64,000 nucleotides of DNA from Telmatactis stephensoni. Its lineage: Eukaryota > Cnidaria > Anthozoa > Actiniaria > Isophelliidae. This document shows, in pieces, positions 1 to 10,056 of this stretch (position 1 is its first letter; each line of letters begins with the position of its first letter). Below the pieces are notes generated by a model, which was not told the DNA's origin, searched no databases, and saw only the letters and a program-made list of their open reading frames with translations. The stretch spans positions 124,001 to 188,000 of the forward strand of contig JALIZF010001540.1 in the NCBI GenBank assembly GCA_029948255.1, written 5' to 3'. Position numbers and translations under genes: made by a program.

Positions 1-436
1 AGGAGGTTCCAGATGAGGTTAGGATTTCGGATGCTGGAGAAGTAGAGATTTGGTGGGACAGGAGCGTCGAGACAACACAGAAGATGGAACATAATCGTCC
101 AGATGTTACTGTGTTGAATCGAGCGGCTCGTAAGTGGACCTTTGTTGATTTCTCGGTGCCTTGGGATCGTAATGTGGTGGTGAAGGAAGAGGAGAAAATT
201 GCTAAATATTCTCCTCTTGCAAAGGAGATATGAAAGTTGCACCGGGTGTCAACAAAGGTGGTTCCGTTGGTTGTTGGTTGTCTAGGGGTCGTGTCTAGTA
301 ATCTTGAGGGGTACCTGAAAGATCTGGGTATTCCAGACGTGCTGGGTGGTATGCAGACGTCTGCGGTCATAGGGACCACCCTCATTCTGCAGAGTGTGCT
401 TAGTCTCTAAGCCCCAGGTCTTGGGGTCAAGGCTAA
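1..436 (+). pseudogene. LINE reverse-transcriptase polyprotein, C-terminal remnant
   Basis: Reading from position 5, the frame gives a stretch containing WWDRSVETTQKMEHNRPDV and then a segment with VVVKEEEKIAKYSPL. As I recall it, this is the conserved C-terminal tail that follows the reverse transcriptase in many animal non-LTR retrotransposons. An in-frame TGA at about 230-232 interrupts it, after which the frame continues through VVPLVVGCLGVVSSNLEGYL to a natural stop near 407-409. The catalytic RT core lies outside the window or is missing. It is a 5'-truncated or window-truncated copy and cannot be functional here. The 3' part is duplicated immediately downstream. The family-level call is from memory; the stop codon and the frame are directly visible. 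Confidence 0.6.
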
Positions 437-768
437 GCAGTATCTTACACCCGTAGTGTGAATAAAATCTCCACTCAGGTTGTCTATTTATAGAAATTCC
501 GTATTATTATTAAGGTGGTTCCGTTGGTTGTTGGTTGTCTAGAGGTCGTGTCTAGTAATCTTGAGGGGTACCTGAAAGATCTACCCATCCAGACGTGCTG
601 GGTGGTATGCAGACGTCTGCGGTCATAGGGACCACCCTCATTCTGCAGAGTGTGCTTAGTCTCTAAGCCCCAGGTCTTGGGGTCGAGGCTAAGCAGTATC
701 TTACACCTGTAGTGTGAATTAAATTTCCACTCAGGTTGTCTATTTATAGAAATTCCGTATTATTATTA
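256..768 (+). repeat. 257-bp tandem duplication of a LINE 3' end
   Basis: The segment starting AGGTGGTTCCGTTGG at 256 recurs at 513, a period of 257 bp, with few differences. Both units contain the end of the LINE coding frame, a short 3' UTR and a tail ending GTATTATTATT. The second unit could be a 5'-truncated insertion into the tail of the first, or a local duplication. The TATTATT tail at the end of each unit fits LINE 3' ends that end in short tandem repeats rather than poly-A. Confidence 0.85.
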
Positions 769-778
769 TTATCATCAT

Positions 779-779
779 T

Positions 780-826
<47 letters not shown>
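779..826 (+). repeat. (ATG)n microsatellite
   Basis: About sixteen uninterrupted ATG/TGA trinucleotide units follow directly on the TATTATT...TCATCATT tail of the LINE copy. The microsatellite probably grew out of the retrotransposon 3' tail. Confidence 0.95.
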
Positions 827-3095
827 ATTTTGGATTTTTGGAGTACCAATGTTTACTTCTGCATTGTTTTTAGGGTTATAGTTGATGTTCCAAACATGAT
901 TTTTGAGTACTGAAACTTGGGGTGTTTAGGAAGGCTGTTGTTTAGAAAAGGGTAGTAGCCTGTCTCTCTTGCAGGAAAAATACAAACAGTGAGAAAAAGT
1001 TTTGCACCACATTTACATGTATTGTTTCTTTATTGCCTCTATTTATATGTTTTGAGTGTACAGTCATGTATTTTGTTCAACATGACCGCTATAACTTTGT
1101 CTTTGAAAATTAACAAATGATTTCTTTTCTTGTTTCTACTTCAATTATTATTGGGAATGTATTTCTAATTATTTGGTATTCAATCCATACATGATAATTA
1201 ATATTGCTTTGATTTCACAAGATACTGTAAATGGGTTTCTATACATGTATTATTAAGTCTTGAATTGAACAAAACCACATGCATACTTGTAGCATTATTG
1301 CTTGCCAAGTGGCATTTTTTTTCAATACAACCTAGAGTTTATTTATTTTGACTATATTCCTTTAAATTGTTTTAATACAGCAACAAGAACAGGCTAGAGT
1401 ACAAAACCTAGCTACAGGCTGCATGTAGTAAAATGGTAAGTTATTACCTATTACCTATTACATTATTATAAAAATTTACACTTATAATCATGCTTCAAGC
1501 AATGATAAAAAGTTCTAGTTTTATAAAATAAATGATAAATCAAGGATTTCTTTCTTTATCATGTAATCCTTGCCTTGCCTTAGGCTTTCTGTAGTCAGTC
1601 ATGGTACAATTACTTTGAAGCCACTGGGCTTTAGTGATCAAGGCCAATCTGTCACATACATTTTGTGTTGTTGCATACCTCCTGTGCAGACTGTTATTCA
1701 TATTGTTATCAAATTACTTACGCATATATATATATATATAAAGAAGTTTATTGTCTTTGTAATCTTTATCTACTGAAGATGGCATGGGTTATGCCGAAAC
1801 ATGTCTAGTATTAAATGTATTTTCGTACACATCAAGTGTATTGCATCTTTAGTGCTTTTACGTTCATTTGGAAATAAAAAATTAATAATGACCTTATTGA
1901 AGCATATCTACATATTTACAGCTTTACATCTCTAATTTGAATGAATATACTGTAAATGATTCAAAGAAAAAATAGTAATGACAAAATATGTGGAACATAA
2001 ATGATTTGTGTACCTATGCCAAGAGAGATGTGCAGGGGCATACATGACGTTTTGTTGAGGACCTCACCAGCTTGTCCATATAGGACAGTCTAGATGAACT
2101 ACTATAGATGCAGTTCATTACCAGCAATGTTCATTATTTGAACTAAGTCCATTGATGATGAACCATACCATTATTTCTGTGGGCAAATATTAGTGATGTG
2201 AGGTGCACAGCTACACATGCACTGGCTACCTGCATTCAACCTAAACGCACATTGTCTTGACTGTAATATATATGCTCGGATAGTCTTAATGGGATCAATA
2301 GGACTAGGATTTCTATATCACTTGACAGAATAAAATTGGAATGATTCACTTGGTGATTTCAAATTTTTTTAGACAGATGACTTGTAGTTTTCTTTATATG
2401 CATGGGAATCATGTACTATACCCTTTATTAAGCATACTGGATTGAGATTATTCCTTGCTAATTTTACCTTACATTTCACTGACTTTTCATACCTCCTATT
2501 TCAAATTTATCCATTTTATGTAAATTTTCTTGAGTTTACTCTTATGATGTGCAGTCATGATCCTGGAACATTTATCATTATTTCAAGTACGATTGATGAA
2601 GCTTTAAAATCTTCCATGAATCAGCAAAATATTCAATAAGAAATCACCTCTAGATTTGTAAACGGTAATTCTATCTAACATTTGGAAAGAATAATAATAA
2701 TACCGAAGAAAAAATGCTAAAAACTTACTTCGAAATGTCACCTGCAATGTCGAACAATATCTAAATGAAGCACATGGAAATTCGAGTCTACAAGAATATA
2801 GCTTGGGTTTCCTGTTTCATTCAGAATTTCTTCATAGACACCACATTTATCAAATAAAACTTGCTCTATTTTTCCCTCGAAGAGTGATTTTCAATGAAAT
2901 ATCAAAATCTAATCACTACAAATGACAGCTAGTTTCTTAATACATCGTTCTTCCATAGCAAAAATCGAAGAAAAGTACTCGGCAAAATTTGGAAGGTTTT
3001 CGTTCTCATCCAACTGTCACCCGAAATGATAACTTCGGAAATTAAAGTCACGGACTATCGGGCTTACACACTCGATGACATAGTGTTACTGGCTT
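827..3095. other. gene-free AT-rich interval with a possible Penelope-like end
   Basis: I see no coding frame with protein-like composition here. There is an (AT)n run at about 1722-1740. At 1771-1816 a short segment has the string CTGAAGA, a hairpin GGCAT-gggtt-ATGCC, then GAAAC. This order of motifs resembles the hammerhead-like ends that I recall from Penelope-like retroelements, but the stem joints do not fit the hammerhead core well. The rest is unannotated spacer. Confidence 0.35.
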
Positions 3096-3097
3096 AC

Positions 3098-3347
3098 AAA
3101 AAGGCTACAAAAAATTCAGTTTTCATCAGCTAGCTTCGTAACTGGAAAATATGTGAACTCTGTTGAAACAGTATTGAAGCTTGGTTGGCTACCGATGCAT
3201 GAACGCAGAGACTTCTTGAAAGCCACACATAAAGCCATCTACTCAAAGCATTGGCCGAACCACGTCACAATTGAAGTTTACAAACCATCTCAAACTTTGT
3301 GTTCAAGTACCACTCTGAATTTGGTCAGAACTGTTATAAAGGATTGA
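3098..3347 (+). pseudogene. LINE reverse transcriptase C-terminal fragment
   Basis: The frame is open from about 3098 and gives KIQFSSASFVTGKYVNSVE followed by LKLGWLPMHERRDFLKATHK and a segment with YSKHWPNHVTIE. The pattern of a SFV.G.Y stretch, then LGWLPM..RRDF, then a K.....Y...WP block matches the region after the RT thumb in CR1/L2-type LINEs as I remember it. The frame stops at 3345-3347. No upstream palm motif (YADD) is visible, so this is a short dead fragment. It is a different copy from the one at position 1. Confidence 0.5.
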
Positions 3348-3431
3348 TTTTTTTCTTTTGATGAGCGATTACTGTTAGTTGTTGACATTATGGTCGGACA
3401 TTATGAACGCCCGCCACAAGCCAAACTGTTT

Positions 3432-3640
3432 AGTTCTTGGCTTATTTTTCTTATCTTACTTGATCTACTTGCTATTTTTAAAACATTCTTTCTATAATCA
3501 AGAAGTTACTTAAACTCAAAAGACAAAAAAGCCTAGTAATCATCGTGGACGAGAATGTTGTAGATTTCACTGAACCGACTTCACACCTTGTTTACATCTT
3601 TTGATAGCAGCGAACACCTTTTAGTTGATTGGAAACTTAT
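3432..3640 (+). repeat. dispersed repeat, partner of 44361-44563 in opposite orientation
   Basis: This segment starts AGTTCTTGGCTTATTTTTCT and contains GTGTAAGC-free AT-rich sequence with ACTTCACACCTTGTTTACATC. Its reverse complement recurs at 44361-44563 with scattered differences. It has no ORF and I do not recognise the family. The pair shows a moderately old repeat family, not a local duplication. Confidence 0.8.
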
Positions 3641-4022
3641 GTTAACATTCGCTTTTCAAACTGTCCTTTACAATCATCTAAAACTTCGAAAGAATTAGAA
3701 CAAAACTTGAAAATGTGCTGTTACCAAATGAAGTCATATTAAAACTCAGAGGAAAGCCGAAATACCAGTAGTATATATTCAATAGATGCCAAAGTGTTGT
3801 TTACGATACCAATGTGTAAGTCAAAGTATCTAGTTGATTTTTAGATAGTTTTGATTTGTAATCGTGTATTTAATTGTAAGAAAGCAAACTTTATTTGAAA
3901 TAGCCACCAGAAAAGGTGAAGAAACGTAGGAGTGAATTTTTGCAGTACACAAGGCCCATTTAGTATAAGATGGTTTCTCCATAACAATGAAACAACAATC
4001 TCCTAACGACAACTAATTGTTA

Positions 4023-4057
4023 GGGACAGGTCAATAATTAGAGGGGGAGGGCTGGTG
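4023..4057 (+). repeat. left terminal inverted repeat of the 23.7-kb element
   Basis: This is the outer 35 bp, with GGGACAGGTC at the tip and GAGGGGGAGGGCTGGT at the inner edge. It pairs with 27648-27683 read on the other strand. A G-rich block GGGAGGGC(C/T) repeats three times inside this end (about 4043, 4098, 4130). Confidence 0.9.
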
Positions 4058-4097
4058 CAAATGGGCGGAAGGTCATTATTTTTCATGCAGGCTAAAA

Positions 4098-4165
4098 GGG
4101 AGGGCCAGGAAGAATTGCTCAAGTCTGAAAGGGAGGGCCAAACTTTTTTGTGCATAAAATCAGGT
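4098..4165 (+). repeat. subterminal direct repeat, left copy (right copy 27544-27605)
   Basis: The left copy reads GGGAGGGCCAGGAAGAATTG then CTCAAGT, a second GGGAGGGCCA and CTTTTTTGTGCAT. The right copy on the same strand reads GGGAGGGCCAGAAAAAATTG, then TGCAAGT, GGAGGGCCAC and TTTTTTATGCAT. So the subterminal parts are direct repeats although the tips are inverted. Confidence 0.75.
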
Positions 4166-4430
4166 CAAAAGAAATGTACAACCAGTGACAGGATCATTAA
4201 TTTTACACTTTCTTTTGACATGATTTTATGCAAATATTAAAAGGCTCCAAATGGAAAGTTAAATCAATTTGTTTTTGTATTTTTGTTTTGTTTTAATATT
4301 TCATATTTGAAGCCAACAGTTTTAAGAGCTCCTAAGTAAGCAAACAAATAAACTGTTAATTATCAACGTAATGAATACATGTAATCATTTTTTTAAATCA
4401 AATAACTGACTGTATGTGTTAAACTATGAA

Positions 4431-5339
4431 CTATCTGTATCACTTACATCACTGCTCTGACCACTGCTATTGGTACTTTCTTCATTCAAGAATCTTGGAA
4501 TGTGTTCCTTTATAGTAGACAGTGCTGTATCAGAAATATTCCCACTTCCAGCCATTTCTTCAAGCACATCAATCTGATATTGAGTGAGTGACAGTAAAGC
4601 CTCAATATTTACTTCTTCAATTTTAGCCGAGCTGGGGTCTACTGATATGAGTTTTGTTATTTCTGCAATTTTTTTCTGTTTTCTCAGTTCCCTTCTTTTC
4701 TTGCTCTTTCATCTGTTTTGCTTCTTAGATCTTTTTGTCGATTTGTGTTTTAGCAGTTTTCCACGAAACATATCTTGGCAAATTTCTTGTTTATTTTAAA
4801 AAAAATCCAAATTGTTCTGCACCTTTTTTTCTAGTTCTCTCAGGGTACTTATTATTTCTTCATCAAAAGACTTAGCACACAATCCACCTTGTTTTAGACT
4901 CCCAGACTTTGTATAGAGATTGTCTAGGTGTCTTTTAACAGCCAAGTGTTCAGTCTCGACACTTTTTTGTAACTCTAGAAGATTATTTATATTTGATCTT
5001 ATGATTATCTGGTCAGATGGAACCATACATAATGTAGTTATTATCGTACAACTTTCCAGCTGCTGCAGGATTGGAAGTGCTTAAAATGACATCCATCCTG
5101 AATTGCAACTTATCAACTCGTTGTTTGGTGTCATATTGTTTTCTTCCTTCAAGGTGAAAACTTTTCACAAACTCACGGGCATTAGAACATCTGTGGTAGT
5201 TTTCTTTATAGTATTTTGGCAGTAATGAGTTCATAAATAGCGCTCTGCTTGTGCTTGGGTTGGGAATCCACCCAAATTTTTTATTCTCCCATGGTTTCTG
5301 GCTTAATGTACATTTAAATGTAATTCCACCAAACATCAA
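4431..5339 (-). pseudogene. unrecognised transposon-borne protein, frameshifted
   Basis: Read on the minus strand, one frame from 5339 gives a protein with PWENKKFGWIPNPSTSRALF and then KQYDTKQRVDKLQFRMD. A shift near 5020 leads into VPSDQIIIRSNINNLLELQK and a helical stretch ending LRELEKKVQNN. After further breaks near 4800 and 4710, a lysine-rich part and then IDVLEEMAGSGNISDTALST lead to an acidic/serine tail (SSGQSSDVSDTDSS) and a stop near 4431. The predicted protein is mostly hydrophilic and helical with coiled-coil-like spacing. I see no catalytic motif. It sits just inside the left end of the 23.7-kb element and is transcribed towards that end. It is likely an accessory protein of the element, and its function is unknown to me. 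The start lies at or upstream of 5339. Confidence 0.5.
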
Positions 5340-5511
5340 AATGTTTTTTTGGTCCTTGACTTCAAGGAAATCATTTGGTGATGTCAGCTGTTTACTTGCT
5401 TTACTCCCTTTTCTTTCGCCAAAATCATTTAATTTTCATCTAATTTTTAATCATCTAATAAGACCTAAACATTACATCGGGAGTAGTGGTACTGTTTGGG
5501 CATCTGATTAT

Positions 5512-5953
5512 ATGCATTTGTGCCATGAACTTCCATCTCTTTTTCAAGAGCATCCAGATAACCCCAGAAGTAGTGAGCTTCAGAGACTAATTAGACAATC
5601 GCACGACGTTCTGTATTATTTTATTGACCTTACAATGAGGGAAGTTGTAGTGCGTGCTACTCCTCAATCCAACTGCCAGCATCTTGTCTATGAGACAGAA
5701 AAGCTTGATTGGCTAGAAAATCAACTTGAGGAAATTTCAACTGTTTGGAGAGAAAAGGCAGATCAAGTGGAAGAAACATCTGATAAAGATCTTGCAAGTG
5801 AACTGGTTGAGGACCTCCAAACCATCAAAACAAAAGCAACCAACATTCGAAGTGAATTGCTTTACCATGTACAGAATAGAGAACTTTGGGATACATTGAA
5901 AGAGCTAATAGCCTGTTGTAAGCATTACCTCACAAAGCTTGAACAAGTGAAAA
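5512..5953 (+). CDS. unrecognised exon, probably 5' part of the transposon's plus-strand gene
   Basis: The frame is open from 5251 to 6012, but the part before about 5400 overlaps the antisense gene, so I start at the internal ATG at 5512. The product contains HELPSLFQEHPDNPRSSELQ, LYYFIDLTMREVVVRATPQS, and a long helical segment with LDWLENQLEEISTVWREKAD. It looks like a charged, alpha-helical, partly coiled-coil domain. A plausible splice donor, GTAATA, follows 5953. The next plausible plus-strand exon, at 26120, is not in matching phase, so at least one exon between them is missing or was destroyed. I do not recognise the family. That it belongs with the C-terminal exon at 26-27.5 kb is inferred from position only. 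Confidence 0.45.
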
Positions 5954-6205
5954 GTAATATATGCACTTTTGCACTTTTTCGATTTTTATTAATTTTGTCC
6001 AAAAAGGTTTAAAAATGAAATGCAATTCACATAAATTGCTCCATATTGGCCAAACAATATTCCCTGGTTATTAATGGTACTTTTTGGGAAAAAATAATAA
6101 TACCCTTTTTGTACAAACCCTAATACTTGCACTACCACACAGGAATTAGATAATAAAATTGTACAAAACATACACTTTTATAACTGCTGTTTATTACTAC
6201 ATTAA

Positions 6206-7940
6206 GGAGGCTTCCTACAATTTTTCTAGTGCTCGACCGGTCAACTTGAAACGGCTGTAGTTCTTACATGAAAGCACCCACAGCTATGACCTTTCGTCCA
6301 CTTACTACATAAAGACTGAAATTTTTATTGGTGTGTATTTTGTTTACATCAGGGTTACCATAGCGACGAAACGATGACGTCACCGTTTTAGATTCCAAGC
6401 AATTTTACGCGTTTTTCGACCTAAACTTTTAAAATGACACACAAGACGTTAATATTTAGGACTTTGCCTAGCAGCATACGAATTTTGGAGAAATTCGTAT
6501 AGACAGATTTTGAATTATTCGAGGCGCAATTTTTTAACCCCAAAAATCACATTTTCTAGTCTTCGATTCCATAATTTTAAAAGCAAAGCAGCATGACAAC
6601 TCTTCGACTGTCCAAATATTGTTCAAATATCAGACTACTTCTCTACGAAGTTGCACGTGAGAAAGTGCTTTGGATCTCCGTCAGCATACGTCCATTTAGA
6701 CATGAAATTGGGCGAAATTTTATCAAAATTTATACACAAAGCGTTTAGTGCTCCTAAAGAAAAATTTCTCGGTTAACTGTTTTCTCCCTTTGGTGAGTAG
6801 AACTTTAGTATATTTGCAATAAACTGTCCAAACGCCGATTCAATTGAAGCTTTCTAAGGTACTAAAATAAAATTTCAAAGTTGAGTATATTCGGTGTAAC
6901 TTAGCGCAGCAAGTTTCTAGGTTCAAGTTGTTGTTTTCATTCCCACATTCCTGCATGCAGGCATGCTTCAGTATGCTAATTATAGGCAATGGTCACCATG
7001 GCGTGACGCGCTACTTCACTAGTGTTGTCATGCTGCTTTGTTTTTAAAATTATGGAATCGAAGACTAGAAATTGTGATTTTTGAAGAAATATGCTATACG
7101 CAGAGCATGCGTACGGAAACGCAGTAGTGAAGTAGCGCGTCACGCCATGGTGACCATTGCCTATAATTAGCATACTGAAGCATGCCTGCATGCAGGAATG
7201 TGAGAATGAAAACAACAACTTGAACCTAGAATCTTGCTGCGCTAAGTTACACCGAATATACTCAACTTTGAAATTTTATTTTAGTACCTTAGAAAGCTTC
7301 AATTGAATCGGCGTTTGGATAGTTTATTGCAAATATACTAAAGTTCTACTCACCAAAGGGAGAAAACAGTTGACCGAGAAATTTTTCTTTAGGAGCACTA
7401 AACGCTTTGTGTATAAATTTTGATAAAATTTCGCCCAATTTCATGTCTAAATGGACGTATGCTGACGGAGATCCAAAGCACTTTCTCACGTGCAACTTCG
7501 TAGAGAAGTAGTCTGATATTTGAACAACATTTGGACAGTCGAAGAGTTGTCATGCTGCTTTGCTTTTAAAATTATGGAATCGAAGACTAGAAAATGTGAT
7601 TTTTGGGGTTAAAAAGTTGCGCCTCGAATAATTCAAAATCTGTCTATACGAATTTCTCCAAAATTCGTATGCTGCTAGGCAAAGTCCTAAATATTAACGT
7701 CTTGTGTGTCATTTTAAAAGTTTAGGTCGAAAAACGCGTAAAATTGCTTGGAATCTAAAACGGTGACGTCATCGTTTCGTCGCTATGGTAACCCTGATGT
7801 AAACAAAATACACACCAATAAAAATTTCAGTCTTTATGTAGTAAGTGGACGAAAGGTCATAGCTGTGGGTGCTTTCATGTAAGAACTACAGCCGTTTCAA
7901 GTTGACCGGTCGAGCACAAGAAAAATTGTAGGAAGCCTCC
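6206..7940. mobile_element. long foldback MITE with 816-bp arms and TTAA flanks
   Basis: Positions 6206-7021 and 7125-7940 are inverted copies differing at scattered sites, separated by a 103-bp loop. TTAA lies immediately outside both ends (6202-6205, 7941-7944), the target duplication used by piggyBac and Kolobok elements. The tip reads GGAGGCTTCC, itself a palindrome, then TACAATTTTT. The loop (about 7025-7083) repeats part of the right arm near 7549-7605, with TTAAAATTATGGAATCGAAG shared, so the loop is itself rearranged element sequence. There is no transposase frame. The arms contain the ATGGCGTGACGCGCTACTTC block that meets at the loop. Confidence 0.9.
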
Positions 7941-7944
7941 TTAA

Positions 7945-8156
7945 GTTGGTTAACATATATTACAGATTTGCTGACAATGTTCATAGACTGTTCTATATAA
8001 ATGACAACAAATTTGCTTTTCTATAACATTTCTGACAAACTATTACAAAAAGGATCACTGATGATTGGAAATTGAACCATTAAACTTTGGAATCTCATCG
8101 GTAATGGCTATATGAAAAATTTGTGTTTGAATATGAATGAAAACATGAGAAGCGAT
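7945..8156. other. spacer between foldback and BEL-1
   Basis: AT-rich sequence with no coding signal. It is part of the outer 23.7-kb element. The BEL-1 target site GGTGG closes it. Confidence 0.5.
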
Positions 8157-8161
8157 GGTGG

Positions 8162-8562
8162 TGTTAAGCACAATCGCCCCAGCGTACCCTCCCTCTGGAA
8201 TCGATTGGGAGGCCTTAGCATATCATATTACAAGGAGAAGCACGAGGACTCCAATGTTAACATAATCAAAAGTTCAGCTCTTCAAATCAAACAGTAATTT
8301 CTTAGTTAAATCAAATCCTATCTGACGGAAAACCCCTCACGAATTTGTAAGTATTTTATCATTACAGTAATCATCAGTTTTCGTGATCCTTTAAACAATA
8401 TTTGTAAATAATCATAGATTTTTTAAATGACCTTTAATTCACAGTTGACTACAGTCATTGATACCATTGGAATCATAAGTCCAAAAATAAAACAGGAGTT
8501 TCTGTCAGAGCAGTAGTCTTCTTATTTAAGTAACGGCCCGCAACCAGAGAAGCCGCGAAACA
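8162..8562 (+). repeat. BEL-1 5' LTR
   Basis: 401 bp, TG...CA bounded. It differs from the 3' LTR by CTCTGG versus CTCGGG near the start and TAACGG versus TAATGG near the end. It holds the transcription start and polyadenylation signals by family convention; an AAAATAAAA stretch lies near 8485. Confidence 0.95.
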
Positions 8563-8916
8563 GTCAAAAATTCTAGACTAGAAGATTACAGAAGTTCACG
8601 ATCAAAGACAACAGACTGCCACATCGAGCGACCGATCGTCTTTAGGTCACAAGAACACTTTAACCAACGACTAAGAAATACGACTATATAAAGCTACTAA
8701 GATTCAAGAGCAAGGTACAATATATTTTAAAATCATCTAACAAACTTGTTAATGGTAAATTTCTCAAGTCAAAGCTGGAATCTTATGCAATGGTGCTGAT
8801 GTTGTAATTTGAGAACTTATTGATCACCGGTGACCCTAACACGCCGCGTGGTTAGCACGAAAACGAGGCTGTAGACTTTGTCACGCAAACAGGAAGTACG
8901 ACCTATTTCTAGTAAA

Positions 8917-10056
8917 ATGCCACCAAAATTAGCGATAACAAAAGCTGATGGAAGAACTTTAATAGGGAAAATGATGAATACAAGTCATTCCCTTTATGAA
9001 CTGCTTGAGGAATTTGAGGTAATTCATTCAACAAAGACTCAGTTGGAACGATTGAAAACGATTTATTCAGAGGTGGAATCAAAATATCGAACTGTCATGA
9101 AACAAATCTCAAACATTGCAGACCGTCTCATCGACGAAGGAGCGGAAGATGAAGCAGTGCAAAACCAGTGGAAGCATGGAGCCAAAATCAAGGCTGATTA
9201 TTTAGATGCAGCACAGAAATTTGCACAATACGAAAATGAATGTTTTGAAAAGCAAGGAGCTGTAAAGACAGAGGATAATTCGGAATCGATACAAGCAATG
9301 ACTGCTGCCATCACTGAAATGGCCAAGGCCTTAGGATCCAAGCCAAGATCATCTGGACTGGAAAAGCTGCCAATCCCATCCTGGGATGGCAACCGACGAA
9401 CCTACGCAACGTTCAAGAAGGAGTTCAACCACTGGATGATAAAATACCAGCAAGACGAAGAAGAACAACTTCAGCGCTTCCGCAAAGCAATACCAGATGG
9501 CTGGTGGGCGGACCAGGTTAAGACCTGCAAGACAATCAAACAAGCGTGGAGTGTGTTAGATGTTGAATTCGAAGATAAAAGAAAGCTCATGGACAATCTT
9601 TTGTCAGAGATTAGTCAACTAAAAGCAATCAAGAGGGACTCGCGATCCTTGACAGCGTTTAACACAATGATACGCCGCTACGTTAGTGACATGGAAGATA
9701 ACGGATGTGATGTGTCGAACTCCGCAGAGTCTCCATTTTTCATGTCCCAGCTCCTCTCAAAGCTTGATCCGAGAGATAATGTTGAGTATGGAAGAGAAAT
9801 GCAACGGCAAAAGCGTGAGGAAACAGTATCAACGTTGATCGAGTGGCTGCATCAGGAAGCAAATCTTCGCTCACTCGAGGGAAAAGAGAGGACACCGATG
9901 GCGAAGAAAAGACGGAGAGAAACAGACAAACCATGTTTCAACGAAGAACAGACAACCACGCCGTTGATCAACTTTCATCCGATGATGACTGCATTCTTGG
10001 GTGTTATACGAATCACCTACTTCAAGCCTGCCCCACCTTTCAAAAATCTACGATAA
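8917..10056 (+). pseudogene. BEL-1 Gag-like N-terminal region (DUF1759 type)
   Basis: I use the ATG at 8917 (MPPKLAITKADG); the frame is open slightly upstream but without ATG. The first 130 residues are helical and charged. A segment around residues 150-300 with KLPIPSWDGNRRTYATFKKE and a run to LKAIKRDSRSL matches the DUF1759 capsid-like part of BEL/Pao polyproteins, which assembles the particle. After about 9890 the frame drifts out of homology (INFHPMM...), while the zinc-knuckle sequence continues in the +1 frame from 9843. So gag and pol were one frame, broken by an indel between about 9890 and 9990, or are joined by frameshifting. In this family they are usually one polyprotein, so I favour an indel. 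Confidence 0.8.

Noticed and set aside
1722..1740. (AT)n run as a promoter TATA element
   Set aside because: It is a simple repeat with no gene starting nearby.
6976..7218. 80-codon minus-strand frame at the centre of the foldback
   Set aside because: It spans the loop and both arms of the inverted repeat, and its sequence is explained by the palindrome.
9198..9934. Minus-strand frames opposite BEL-1 gag
   Set aside because: Shadows of the plus-strand polyprotein, which has clear family domains.
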